Assembly: GCA_919902495.1 (NCBI GenBank)
Contig: CAKKRC010000002.1
Span: 1 to 36,228, forward strand
Source: Nitrospiria bacterium
Lineage (GTDB): Bacteria; Nitrospirota; UBA9217
Reading direction: 5' to 3'
DNA: 36,228 nucleotides
Part shown: piece by piece, positions 8,074 to 16,734 of the stretch
Layout of the letters: each line of letters starts with the position of its first letter
How positions within the stretch are numbered: position 1 is the first letter of the stretch
The notes under the pieces: model-generated
Told to the model about the DNA's origin: nothing
What the model saw: the letters and a program-made list of their open reading frames with translations, nothing else
Databases searched by the model: none
Made by a program: the position numbers and the translations under genes

Positions 8074-8100
8074 GTGCGAAGTGCGGAGTGCGGAGTGCGA
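8074..8100 (+). repeat. Heptamer array GTGCGGA overlapping the lptE start
   Basis: Four tandem heptamers follow the leuS stop: GTGCGAA, GTGCGGA, GTGCGGA, GTGCGA. The array supplies both the GGAG ribosome-binding site (8085-8088) and the GTG start codon (8095) of lptE. Related heptamers occur at 14740, 17781 and 24033. Confidence 0.7.
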
Positions 8101-8622
8101 AATAACATCATCATAATCGTGCTGCTGGCGTCAATCCTTGGTGTGCACGCCTGCGGATACCGGCTTTCCGGAAAGGGATCTCTGGTGCCTGAGGGGGCAA
8201 AGACCATCGCCGTTCCCGCATTCATCAATCATACCAATGAGCCCTATGTCGACCTGGCAGTGACCAAGGCGGTCGTGGACGAGTTCATTGCGGACGGAAG
8301 ACTTCGGATCGTGGATGTGGAGATTGCCGACCTCGCGCTGCGCGGCGTTGTCGTGAAATATGAAGTGGCAGCGCTTTCCTTCACGGCGGATTCCTATGTC
8401 CAGCAGTATAAAGTGCGTATCGTGGTAAATGCAAGCCTCGACGACCTCAGGTCGAAGAAGACCATCTGGAAAGAGGCGGGCATCGAGGCTGTTTTCATCT
8501 CCGACTATAAGGTGGCCATCGGCGACATCACCTCCACGAAGTCCGGGAAGGAATCAGCCATAAAAAAAGCGGGCCAGGACATCGCCTGGACGCTCAGAAG
8601 CAGGGTGCTGGAAGGATTTTGA
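8095..8622 (+). CDS. lptE: LPS-assembly lipoprotein LptE
   Basis: LptE is the outer-membrane lipoprotein plug of the LptD translocon that inserts lipopolysaccharide. The chosen GTG at 8095 gives a 175-residue protein with a compact lipoprotein signal: MRNN, IIIIVLLASILG, then lipobox VHAC, followed by the typical GYRLSGKGSL opening. An upstream GTG at 8074 would add seven residues encoded purely by repeat units. The body shows the family pattern TIAVPAFINHTNEPYVDLAVTKAVVDEF and a late helix ending LRSRVLEGF. It is followed after 3 bases by holA, an lptE-holA pair also seen in proteobacteria. Its presence indicates an LPS-bearing outer membrane. Confidence 0.88.
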   Translation: MRNNIIIIVLLASILGVHACGYRLSGKGSLVPEGAKTIAVPAFINHTNEPYVDLAVTKAVVDEFIADGRLRIVDVEIADLALRGVVVKYEVAALSFTADSYVQQYKVRIVVNASLDDLRSKKTIWKEAGIEAVFISDYKVAIGDITSTKSGKESAIKKAGQDIAWTLRSRVLEGF

Positions 8623-8625
8623 TCG

Positions 8626-9630
8626 ATGACGAAGTATGAGGACCTGATCAAGAGCCTGAAACAGGGAAAGCTGCTTCCCCTCTACCTGTTCTTCGGCGAG
8701 GAAGAGTTCCTGGTCCAGGAGGCCGTCGACCTGATCATCAGCAAGGCGGTCGATCCGGGCGCCCGGGACTTCAACTTCAATACGGTCTATTGCAAAGGGT
8801 CGTCGGGCAACGAGATCGTGAATCTCGCCCAGACCTTTCCGTTCATGTCCGAGCGCCGCCTGGTGATCGCCAAGGAGATCGAGGCCCTCAAGGCGGGTGA
8901 TCTTGAAGAGCTTGTCACCTACCTGAAATCTCCGTCTCCCACCACCTGCCTGGTGATGATCTCGAACCAGCTGAAATATGAGAAAAAGGCTGTTATCTCC
9001 GCCGTTGAGGCGAACGGCGCCGCCGTCCGTTTTTACGCGCTCCTGGACGGAGAGATGCTTGGCTGGATCGACCGCTGGGCCCGCCAGCGGGGCCTGGCCA
9101 TCCAGCGGGACGCCGCGCAGTACGTGTGGCAGACCCTGGGAAACGACCTCCAGGCCATCAGCAACGAGCTTGAGAAGACGGCCATCTATATCAAGGTCCG
9201 GAAGAACATCACCTATGACGACGTGAAGGCGGTGGTGGGGGACTTCCGGGACTACACGCCCTTTGATCTTGCGGCGGCGCTCGGGGCAAAGAACCGGGAA
9301 AAGGCCTTTCTCATCCTCTCCCGTCTGGTCCAGGAAGGGGCGGCGCCGGTCGGACTGCTGGGTTCAATCGCGTGGAACTTCCGTCGGCTTATGCAGGTAA
9401 AGGCCATGGAGTTCGCCGGGACAGGGCTTGATGAGGGGATGAAGAAGCTCAGGCCCCCGGTGATCTTCCACCAGGCGGCGGCGTTCAAGGAGCAGGTGCG
9501 CAGCTATTCCCTGGCGGAACTGGAAATGGCCTTCGAAGTATTATTGAACGCGGACAAGGCGATGAAGTCAAGCGGTATCGGCGGAAGGCTGGTGCTGGAG
9601 CGGATGATCATGAGACTGTGCGGGGTTTAG
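8626..9630 (+). CDS. holA: DNA polymerase III delta subunit
   Basis: HolA is the wrench subunit of the clamp loader that opens the beta sliding clamp. The 334-residue product has the family N-terminus, with PLYLFFGEEEFLVQEAVDLI (about 17-36), the degenerate AAA+ fold, and the C-terminal helical collar domain (about 215-334) with AALGAKNREKAFLILSRLV. Length is normal for the family. ATG at 8626 follows the lptE stop by 3 bases, with AAGGA about 10 bases upstream inside lptE, so the pair is probably coupled. It ends convergent to rpsT. Confidence 0.93.
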   Translation: MTKYEDLIKSLKQGKLLPLYLFFGEEEFLVQEAVDLIISKAVDPGARDFNFNTVYCKGSSGNEIVNLAQTFPFMSERRLVIAKEIEALKAGDLEELVTYLKSPSPTTCLVMISNQLKYEKKAVISAVEANGAAVRFYALLDGEMLGWIDRWARQRGLAIQRDAAQYVWQTLGNDLQAISNELEKTAIYIKVRKNITYDDVKAVVGDFRDYTPFDLAAALGAKNREKAFLILSRLVQEGAAPVGLLGSIAWNFRRLMQVKAMEFAGTGLDEGMKKLRPPVIFHQAAAFKEQVRSYSLAELEMAFEVLLNADKAMKSSGIGGRLVLERMIMRLCGV

Positions 9631-9642
9631 AGGATAGATGAT

Positions 9643-9726
9643 GGTGAGAGGGTAGGAAGGTGAGAGGGTAAGCGACAGGAATGGAAACGGGTTGTTTCTC
9701 AACTTCCCAACTTCTTACCTTCTCAC
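9643..9726. terminator. Purine-octamer hairpin between convergent holA and rpsT
   Basis: The left arm is four octamers (GGTGAGAG, GGTAGGAA, GGTGAGAG, GGTAAGCG at 9643-9674). The right arm (9696-9726) is the pyrimidine counterpart (TTCTCAAC, TTCCCAAC, TTCTTACC, TTCTCAC). They can pair over about 30 bases with G-U pairs allowed. The placement between convergent stops suggests a bidirectional terminator, but there is no clean T-run. Confidence 0.5.
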
Positions 9727-9741
9727 GTTCGCGATTTTCGA

Positions 9742-10011
9742 TTACGCAGCGCCGATCTTGCCGACCTTGATGGAAAGGCGGGAGATCTTGCGGGAGGCGG
9801 TGGTCCGATGAACGATGCCGGCGGATGCTGCCTTGTCATAGGCCTTCATGGCCTTGACCAGCGCGTCCTTCGCGGTAACGGCGCTCTTCGCTTCAACGGC
9901 CTGCTCGACCTTCTTGGACAGGGTCTTGAGCAAGGATTTCACGGACGTGTTCCGCTCGTGCTTTTTTACGTCCTGTTTCTGCCTCTTGATAACTGACTTG
10001 TGTATCGCCAC
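9742..10011 (-). CDS. rpsT: 30S ribosomal protein S20
   Basis: S20 is a primary 16S rRNA-binding protein of the small subunit. The 89-residue product begins MAIHKSVIKRQKQDVKKHERN and is strongly basic and helical, with the family pattern VHRTTASRKISRLSIKVGK at the end. The start is GTG at 10009-10011 with AAGGAGG 6 bases upstream on the minus strand. A non-ATG start also occurs in E. coli rpsT, where it serves autoregulation; that parallel is inference. The gene stands alone, convergent with holA and divergent from murJ. Confidence 0.95.
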   Translation of the reverse strand: MAIHKSVIKRQKQDVKKHERNTSVKSLLKTLSKKVEQAVEAKSAVTAKDALVKAMKAYDKAASAGIVHRTTASRKISRLSIKVGKIGAA

Positions 10012-10046
10012 GGTACTCCTCCTTGGAATAATTAAACAGGCTGTCT

Positions 10047-10075
10047 TTTTAACATAAACAACAGCTTACTGTCAA
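10047..10075 (-). promoter_or_regulatory. Promoter of rpsT
   Basis: On the minus strand a perfect TTGACA (10070-10075) is followed after 17 bases by TTAAAA (10047-10052), preceded by TATG. The ilvD promoter has the same layout (TTGACT, 17 bases, TTAAAA preceded by TATG), which strengthens both. Confidence 0.5.
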
Positions 10076-10180
10076 GGGAAAAAACGGTAAGTTCGCTGAA
10101 ACTAACCCTTTTCAGACCGGGGAAAGTTTGTTAGAGTGGGCACGAGAGCAAGTCACGAAGCCTCAAAAGAGCCCAGCCGA

Positions 10181-10216
10181 ACACGAATGTCACGAATGAG
10201 ACGAATAGCACGAATA
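10181..10216 (+). repeat. Nonamer array ACACGAATG type
   Basis: Four tandem nonamers stand upstream of murJ: ACACGAATG, TCACGAATG, AGACGAATA, GCACGAATA. The rest of the rpsT-murJ spacer (10076-10180) holds no gene. Confidence 0.65.
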
Positions 10217-10231
10217 CAGGCAGGAGCAGAA

Positions 10232-10252
10232 ATGGTGACCGGGCATGTCTGA
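10232..10252 (+). promoter_or_regulatory. Six-codon upstream minicistron overlapping the murJ start
   Basis: AGGAG at 10222-10226 is 5 bases from ATG at 10232, which opens a tiny frame (MVTGHV) ending at TGA 10250-10252. The murJ ATG at 10245 lies inside it in another frame and is 18 bases from that AGGAG, too far for normal initiation. Translational coupling from the minicistron is one reading. Confidence 0.35.
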
Positions 10253-11837
10253 GAACATCAAGGTGGCAAAGGCGGCCGGGGTGGTGGGGGCGGCGACGCT
10301 CCTGTCCCGCATCATGGGGTATGTGCGGGACATGGTGATGTCATGGTCCTTCGGCACCAGCGCCGCTGCTGACGCTTTTTACGTTGCCTACCGCATACCG
10401 AACATGCTCAGGGAACTGCTGGCCGAGGGCTCCATGTCAGCGGCCTTCATCCCGGTCTTCACCGAAACCCTGACGAAGGGGACGAAGGAAGATGCGCGTC
10501 GTCTGGCGAATGCCGTGTTCGCGCGGCTCCTGGTCATCCTGGTGATCGTCACCGGCATCGGGATCATCTTTGCGCCCTATATCGTCAAGGCGATCGCCTG
10601 GGGCTGGAAGATCGAGAACCAGCGGGAAAAGTTCCTCATGGCCTCCACGCTAACGCAGATGATGTTTCCCTATTTGCTGTTCGTCGGTCTCGCGGCGCTG
10701 GCCATGGGAATGCTCAATTCGCTCCGGTCCTTCCTTACACCGGCGCTTTCGCCGGTCATGCTGAACATCATGACCATCAGCGGAGTGATCTTCCTGGCTC
10801 CGCGGATGCCGGAGCCCATCATGGGGGCCGCCATCGGCGTGGTGCTGGGCGGAATGTGCCAGTTCCTCATTCAGCTTCCCGGCCTCAGAAAGCAGGGGAT
10901 GATGCTGAAGCCCCAGTTCGTACCGAGCCATCCCGGTGTCCGGAAGATCGGCAAGCTCGCGCTCCCGGTGCTCCTCAGCTCCTCGGTGACCCAGCTCAAT
11001 ATCTTCATCAGCACCATCCTTGCCTCGTTCCTGGCCACCGGGAGCATCACCTTCCTGTTCTACGGCATGCGGTTCATCCATTTTCCTCTGGGGATCTTCG
11101 GCGTGGCCATCGCCACTGCCGTACTCCCGACGCTTTCCGCCCAAGCGGCGAAACAGGAGATGGAGAATTTCCGCGAGACACTGTCGCTGGGTCTCCGGCT
11201 GGTGTTTTTTATCATGTTCCCGGCCATGGCAGGCCTTATCATGCTCCGGATCCCCATTGTGAATCTCCTGCTTGAGCACGGCGAATTCAACCGTCTATCC
11301 ACGCTCGGCACGGCAACGGCGCTCCTCTACTATGCAGTCGGACTTTGGGCATTCGCCGGGGTGCGGGTGCTGTCGCAGGCGTTCTATTCGCTCCAGGACA
11401 CGAAGACCCCGGTCAGGATCGCAATGCTGGCCCTGGTCGCGAACATCGTGCTGAGCGTGATACTCATCCAGACGCCGCTTCAGCATGGCGGCCTCGCGTT
11501 GGCGAACTCGCTTGCAGCTGCCCTGAACATCACCCTGCTCACCAAGCGGCTTCGCAAGAAGATCGGACACATGGACGGCAGGCGGATATTCTCGTCGCTC
11601 CTCAAGATCGTTCCCGCGTCGATCTTCATGGGCGCCATCGGCTGGTGGGTCAGCAGAAATCCCGTGTGGGACTCGCCGGGGAACATCCTGTACAAGATCG
11701 AATGGCTTGCCGGCGGCATGGCCGCGAGCGTGGTCTTCTATGTCCTCGCCATGTGGGCCATGCGGAGCGAGGAGCTCAGGTTCCTGTGGGGGATGGTGAG
11801 GAGAAAAAACAGACACGGTGACACGGGGACGCGGTGA
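10245..11837 (+). CDS. murJ: Lipid II flippase MurJ
   Basis: MurJ flips the peptidoglycan precursor lipid II across the inner membrane. The 530-residue product is a MOP-family transporter with about 14 membrane helices. Family hallmarks include an N-terminal VVGAATLLSRIMGYVRDMVMSW, the region AFYVAYRIPNMLRELLAEGSMSAAFIPVF (about 45-73), and RVLSQAFYSLQDTKTPVRIA (about 377-396). The C-terminal residues RHGDTGTR and the stop are encoded by the octamer array at 11812-11859, so the array has invaded the gene end. The start at 10245 lacks its own close ribosome-binding site (see 10232-10252). Confidence 0.95.
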   Translation: MSENIKVAKAAGVVGAATLLSRIMGYVRDMVMSWSFGTSAAADAFYVAYRIPNMLRELLAEGSMSAAFIPVFTETLTKGTKEDARRLANAVFARLLVILVIVTGIGIIFAPYIVKAIAWGWKIENQREKFLMASTLTQMMFPYLLFVGLAALAMGMLNSLRSFLTPALSPVMLNIMTISGVIFLAPRMPEPIMGAAIGVVLGGMCQFLIQLPGLRKQGMMLKPQFVPSHPGVRKIGKLALPVLLSSSVTQLNIFISTILASFLATGSITFLFYGMRFIHFPLGIFGVAIATAVLPTLSAQAAKQEMENFRETLSLGLRLVFFIMFPAMAGLIMLRIPIVNLLLEHGEFNRLSTLGTATALLYYAVGLWAFAGVRVLSQAFYSLQDTKTPVRIAMLALVANIVLSVILIQTPLQHGGLALANSLAAALNITLLTKRLRKKIGHMDGRRIFSSLLKIVPASIFMGAIGWWVSRNPVWDSPGNILYKIEWLAGGMAASVVFYVLAMWAMRSEELRFLWGMVRRKNRHGDTGTR

Positions 11838-11859
11838 CGCGGAGACAAGGGGACAAAGA
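11812..11859 (+). repeat. Octamer array GACACGGN across the murJ stop
   Basis: Six tandem octamers: GACACGGT, GACACGGG, GACGCGGT, GACGCGGA, GACAAGGG, GACAAAGA. The murJ stop codon (11835-11837) lies inside. The array ends just before the ribosome-binding site of the next gene and is mirrored by an inverted octamer array at 12434-12469 after that gene. Confidence 0.75.
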
Positions 11860-11874
11860 ACAAAGGAGGACGAA

Positions 11875-12396
11875 ATGAAAAAGGCGATATTCTCCACTCC
11901 CCTTGGGTGGGTTGGAGTGGGTATTTTTGAAAAGGGGATATGCAGGATCGTTCTGCCCCGGGGTTCTCAGAAGACAGCGAAGAGCGAACTGGCAAACGTG
12001 AAACACGAAATGGCGAACACAGCAGTGTCGCAAACCTCTGACCGTGACTTTAAAAAGACGGTAAAGCTCCTTCAGCAATATTTTTCCGGCAGACGTGTAT
12101 CATTTGACCTGCCGCTCGACCTGAGTTATTATACGCCCTTCCAGCGGGCTGTCTGGAAAGCTGCGGCATCGATCCCTTACGGCGAAACGCGGTCCTATGC
12201 CTGGATCGCGAAAAAGATCGGAAAACCGAAAGCAGCCCGGGCGGTCGGCCAGGCGCTGGGGGCCAACCCGGTCCCGATCCTGATACCGTGACACCGCGTC
12301 ATCAGCTCGGCAGGTACGCTGGGCGGGTTCTCCGGTGGGCTGGAAATGAAAAAAAAGCTTTTGAGACTGGAACAACATGACAGGAACCGACGCTGA
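11875..12396 (+). CDS. ogt: Methylated-DNA-[protein] methyltransferase, predicted selenoprotein (TGA at active site)
   Basis: The protein repairs O6-alkylguanine by moving the alkyl group to its own active-site residue. ATG at 11875 follows AAGGAGG by 5 bases. The frame shows an N-terminal strand region (MKKAIFSTPLGWVGVGIFE), then the DNA-binding core: YTPFQRAVWKAAASIPYGETRSYAWIAKKIG, the helix with the arginine finger KAARAVGQALGANP, and PVPILIP. At the catalytic Cys of the PCHR motif the codon is TGA (12289-12291). The same frame continues HRVISSAGTLGGFSGGLE, then MKKKLLRLEQH, to a second TGA at 12394-12396, exactly as in the family. Reading TGA as selenocysteine gives 173 residues with Sec139; stopping there would leave a 138-residue protein with no alkyl acceptor. 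A bSECIS-like hairpin lies just downstream. A pseudogene or base error is the alternative. No sel genes are in the window. Confidence 0.8.
12305..12324 (+). promoter_or_regulatory. bSECIS-like hairpin for selenocysteine insertion
   Basis: GCUCGGC (12305-12311) pairs with GCUGGGC (12318-12324) over 7 bases, two of them G-U, closing the six-base loop AGGUAC. The loop starts 21 nt after the TGA and has G at positions 2 and 3 followed by U. The E. coli fdhF SECIS has loop AGGUCU at nearly the same distance. Position, stem and loop G fit the known rules for bacterial SECIS elements. Confidence 0.7.
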
Positions 12397-12433
12397 ATCG
12401 GCTCGCACAAGATTAAAGCTTTTTATCTTGTTG

Positions 12434-12469
12434 TTCTCTGTGCTCTCTGTGTCTCTGTGTCTCTGTGGC
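12434..12469. repeat. Octamer array GTCTCTGT after the methyltransferase gene
   Basis: TTCTCTGT, GCTCTCTGT (one extra base), GTCTCTGT, GTCTCTGT. On the minus strand this reads ACAGAGAC, similar to the GACACGGN array at 11812-11859, so the selenogene is bracketed by inverted arrays. Confidence 0.7.
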
Positions 12470-12516
12470 TGATCTGGTTCTTCGTTCCACATTCTTTTGT
12501 TAAAGGGAAAAGTACA

Positions 12517-13143
12517 ATGCAATTAGCGAGACTGGTCGTCGGGCCGCTGCAGGTGAATTGCTATGTCGTCTATGACGAGAAGACCAAGGAAGCCATCGTC
12601 ATCGATCCGGGCGACGATGGGCAGAACATCCTTCATCTGGTCAATGGCAAAGGGCTCAAGGTCAAGTATCTCGTCAACACCCACGCCCACTTTGACCACG
12701 TGGGCGCGAACGAACTGCTCAAGGAGGCCACCGGCGCAGAACTGCTTATCCACGAAGGGGACAGCAAACTCCTGGGGGCCACGGCGAAAGAGGCCAGAAT
12801 GTTCGGCATGACCGCGCCCTCATCACCCAAGGCGGACCGGTTCGTGAAACATGGCGATGTCATACAGGCAGGTGCTATCGCGCTCAAAGTGCTCCATACC
12901 CCCGGGCATTCAGCAGGAGGAATATCTCTCGCGGGGGAGGGAGTGGTATTCACCGGGGACGCGCTCTTTGCCGGGTCCATCGGCAGGACCGACCTCACGG
13001 GCGGAGACCTCATGACGCTCATCACCTCCATCAAGGAACATCTCATGACCCTTCCTGACGATACGGTGATACTTTCCGGACATGGTCCGCAGTCCACCAT
13101 CGGCGAGGAACGCCGCGAGAATCCCTTCCTGAACGCCCGATAA
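12517..13143 (+). CDS. Metallo-beta-lactamase-fold hydrolase (glyoxalase II-like)
   Basis: The 208-residue product carries the metal-binding motif THAHFDH (about 54-60), HTPGHSAGG with a further metal His (about 129-137), TGDALF with the bridging Asp, and a late SGHGP His. It resembles the short GloB-like or thioester hydrolase branch of the MBL fold, which cleaves hydroxyacylglutathione-type thioesters; the exact substrate cannot be read from sequence. ATG at 12517 starts the typical MQLARLVVGPLQVNCYVVYDE. An open frame upstream from 12457 crosses an octamer array and is not used. The ribosome-binding site (AAAGGG) is weak. Confidence 0.85.
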   Translation: MQLARLVVGPLQVNCYVVYDEKTKEAIVIDPGDDGQNILHLVNGKGLKVKYLVNTHAHFDHVGANELLKEATGAELLIHEGDSKLLGATAKEARMFGMTAPSSPKADRFVKHGDVIQAGAIALKVLHTPGHSAGGISLAGEGVVFTGDALFAGSIGRTDLTGGDLMTLITSIKEHLMTLPDDTVILSGHGPQSTIGEERRENPFLNAR

Positions 13144-13152
13144 GGCTTTTAA

Positions 13153-14739
<1,587 letters not shown>

Positions 14740-14770
14740 TTTCGGATTTCGGATTTCGGATTGCGGATTG
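14740..14770 (+). repeat. Heptamer array TTTCGGA directly after guaB
   Basis: TTTCGGA three times, then TTGCGGA and TTG, starting at the base after the guaB stop. The period and the CGGA ending match the GTGCGGA arrays at 8074, 17781 and 24033. Confidence 0.7.
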
Positions 14771-14777
14771 TTTGTAG

Positions 14778-14799
14778 GGGCGGCCCTGTGTGGCCGCCC
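14778..14799. repeat. 8-bp perfect hairpin GGGCGGCC, REP-like
   Basis: GGGCGGCC and GGCCGCCC pair around the loop CTGTGT. There is no T-run; it may stabilise or end the guaB transcript, or be a repetitive extragenic palindrome. Confidence 0.5.
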
Positions 14800-14811
14800 G
14801 TTCTATCAATA

Positions 14812-14834
14812 GTAGCCGCAGGCTTAAGCCTGCG
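14812..14834. repeat. REP-like palindrome, copy 1
   Basis: The 18-bp palindrome CGCAGGCTTAAGCCTGCG (14817-14834) preceded by GTAGC. An inverted copy with a single mismatch over 23 bases lies at 31695-31717. Confidence 0.65.
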
Positions 14835-14846
14835 AGGTCAGGAACA

Positions 14847-15071
14847 ATGTCCAAGATCACCAGCATCAGCAAAGCGCGCGAGAAGAGAACGAAGAATACC
14901 GACACGGCAGTCCGGCATGACGGATTCCAACCCTGTAGTCCCGACATGACCATCTGCGGGGACTGTCAGGATAATCGCGCGAAGATAAAATGCCCGCGGC
15001 TCAAAGAGTGGCTGGCGAAAAGAAACATTCGACACGGAGACATGGGGACACGGGGACGCGGAGATCTTTAA
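14847..15071 (+). CDS. Small cysteine-containing hypothetical protein
   Basis: A 74-residue frame begins MSKITSISKAREKRTKN and carries Cys30, Cys37-x-x-Cys40 and Cys49, suggesting a small metal site. I do not recognise a family. The ribosome-binding site is weak (AGGA 3 bases before ATG). The last residues are encoded by the octamer array at 15031-15062, so the original stop may have been lost to repeat growth. It could be a real small gene or a chance frame. Confidence 0.35.
   Translation: MSKITSISKAREKRTKNTDTAVRHDGFQPCSPDMTICGDCQDNRAKIKCPRLKEWLAKRNIRHGDMGTRGRGDL
15031..15062 (+). repeat. Octamer array GACACGGN
   Basis: GACACGGA, GACATGGG, GACACGGG, GACGCGGA in tandem. This is the same family and orientation as 11812-11859. 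Confidence 0.7.
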
Positions 15072-15162
15072 GACGGAAAAGCGACGCGTTGCCGTTGCCT
15101 TGTGCGTATTTTGAATGTTTACTGTTCGGCCCTGGCGGTAAAGATCTTATAGAAGGAGCATT

Positions 15163-16734
15163 ATGGAAGAACGACTACAAAAGATTCTATCGGCAGCAGG
15201 GATCGCCTCACGCCGGGCAGCCGAGGAGATCATCCTCGAAGGCCGCGTGCGGGTGAACGGGAAGGTCGTGACCGAACTGGGAGCCAAGGCCGACCCGGAC
15301 AAAGATCACGTCAAGGTCGACGGCAAACTGATCAACCCGAAACAGCCCAAGGCCTACATCATGCTGAACAAACCGGCGGGTTTCGTCACGACCATGTCGG
15401 ACCCCGAGGGCCGACCCATCGTCGCGAACCTCCTGAAGGGCGTCAAGGTCCGTGTCTATCCCGTGGGCAGGCTGGATTATGACACCGAGGGACTGCTCTT
15501 GCTGACCAACGACGGGGATTTCGCCCATCTGGTCACCCACCCCCGGCACGAACTTCCGAAGACCTACCTCGTAAAGGTCAAAGGCGCGCTGGAGGACCGG
15601 CACGTCGCAAGCCTGGAACAGGGCGTATTTCTCAAGGACGGCAAGACGGCGCCCGCCAGGGTCAGAAAGCTTCGTAAGGAAGAGTCCAACTCCTGGGTCG
15701 AGATCACGATCCACGAAGGCAGAAAACGCCAGGTACGTCGCATGATCGACTACACCGGCCATTCCGTGATCAAGCTCAAACGCACCAAGGTCGGCAACCT
15801 GAACCTCGGAGACCTTCCGATGGGCGCCTATCGTCACCTGACCCTCGACGAGGTGCGGGGACTGCGTGAAATGGCGACGCAGGAAGAAGCGAAGCGTCCG
15901 GCGCCGAAGTTCATTGCGCAGAAAAAGAGCGAAACAGCGCAGGTCAAGACCGTACAGCGCGATGAGGGAGATGGGGAGATATGGGGCCGCGGTGAAGAAA
16001 AACGAAGGTCCCGCGTTCATGCCCCCCGCGGTGCGGCAGGAGTGCGAGGAAGCATTGGCGAACGTCCGGCGTCAGGAACGGCCGGACAGCGAACGCCGTG
16101 GCAGGGAAAAGAAAAGGACAGCAAGGCTCGCGGGGGAGCCGTAGACTATCGCCCGCGAAGTGCAGGCGACAGGAGACCGGCGTTCAGTGGAAAGCCGGCA
16201 GCAGCGAGGCCGCCCTGGAACGAGCAGCGAGGTCCGTCCGCTGGTCCGCGACCGTCCGGAGAAAGACCGCGGCCATTCGCCGGGCGGGCAATGGATCATC
16301 GGGGTCCCCGGCAGGAAGAGCGGGGGACGATGGCAGGCGGCAGAGAGCCTGGAAGTGACGAAAAACGTACCTGGCGTCCGGCGGCCCCGGGCAAAGTGTA
16401 CGGTACCCGGAACCAGGGGCCGGCTAGATCTTCGAGCTTTAAAACGGGAGGCCCGAAGAGGACCGACGCAAGACCGAGACCAACGGCGGCACCGGCGACG
16501 GATCATCGGGGTCCCCGGCAGGAAGAGCGGGGGACGCGAGCAGTCGGCAGAGAGCCTGGAAGTGACGAAAAACGTACCTGGCGTCCGGCGGCTCCGGGCA
16601 AGGTGTACGGTACCCGGAACCAGGGGCCGGCCAGATCCTCGAGCTTTAAAGCGGGAGGCCCGAAGAGGCCTGGATCGCGTCCTTCCGGACCGCGGCCGTC
16701 AAATCCTCGTGGCAGCGGCGGCCGCCGCAGATAA
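15163..16734 (+). CDS. rluB: Pseudouridine synthase, RluB/RsuA family, with long disordered tail
   Basis: The enzyme isomerises a uridine in rRNA (23S for RluB). The first 235 or so residues are a normal enzyme: an S4 RNA-binding domain (1-60, MEERLQKILSAAGIASRRAAEE), the catalytic domain with GRLDYDTEGLLLLTNDG and nucleophile Asp105, and EGRKRQVRRM. About 285 further residues form a tail rich in Arg, Pro, Gly, Ala and Ser, with two near-identical blocks 69 codons apart (DHRGPRQEERGT... to ...SSSFKxGGPKR). The tail is probably disordered and RNA-binding, as in some E. coli RluB and RhlE homologues. AAGGAG lies 5 bases before the ATG. The exact target uridine is inferred from the family. Confidence 0.9.
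   Translation: MEERLQKILSAAGIASRRAAEEIILEGRVRVNGKVVTELGAKADPDKDHVKVDGKLINPKQPKAYIMLNKPAGFVTTMSDPEGRPIVANLLKGVKVRVYPVGRLDYDTEGLLLLTNDGDFAHLVTHPRHELPKTYLVKVKGALEDRHVASLEQGVFLKDGKTAPARVRKLRKEESNSWVEITIHEGRKRQVRRMIDYTGHSVIKLKRTKVGNLNLGDLPMGAYRHLTLDEVRGLREMATQEEAKRPAPKFIAQKKSETAQVKTVQRDEGDGEIWGRGEEKRRSRVHAPRGAAGVRGSIGERPASGTAGQRTPWQGKEKDSKARGGAVDYRPRSAGDRRPAFSGKPAAARPPWNEQRGPSAGPRPSGERPRPFAGRAMDHRGPRQEERGTMAGGREPGSDEKRTWRPAAPGKVYGTRNQGPARSSSFKTGGPKRTDARPRPTAAPATDHRGPRQEERGTRAVGREPGSDEKRTWRPAAPGKVYGTRNQGPARSSSFKAGGPKRPGSRPSGPRPSNPRGSGGRRR
16293..16674 (+). repeat. Two ~175-bp direct repeats inside the rluB tail
   Basis: Copy 1 starts at 16293 and copy 2 at 16500, an offset of exactly 207 bases (69 codons), so the frame is kept. 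Each covers about 175 bases with only scattered differences. Confidence 0.85.

Noticed and set aside
11812-11859. CRISPR array
   Set aside because: Units are 7-10 bases with no spacers, and no cas genes are present.
12289-12396. Methyltransferase as a plain truncated pseudogene
   Set aside because: The frame continues with conserved residues after the TGA, there is no other damage, and a SECIS-like hairpin sits at the right distance. Kept only as the alternative.
14778-14799. Intrinsic terminator of guaB
   Set aside because: The stem is good but the following bases are GTTCTATC, without a T-run.
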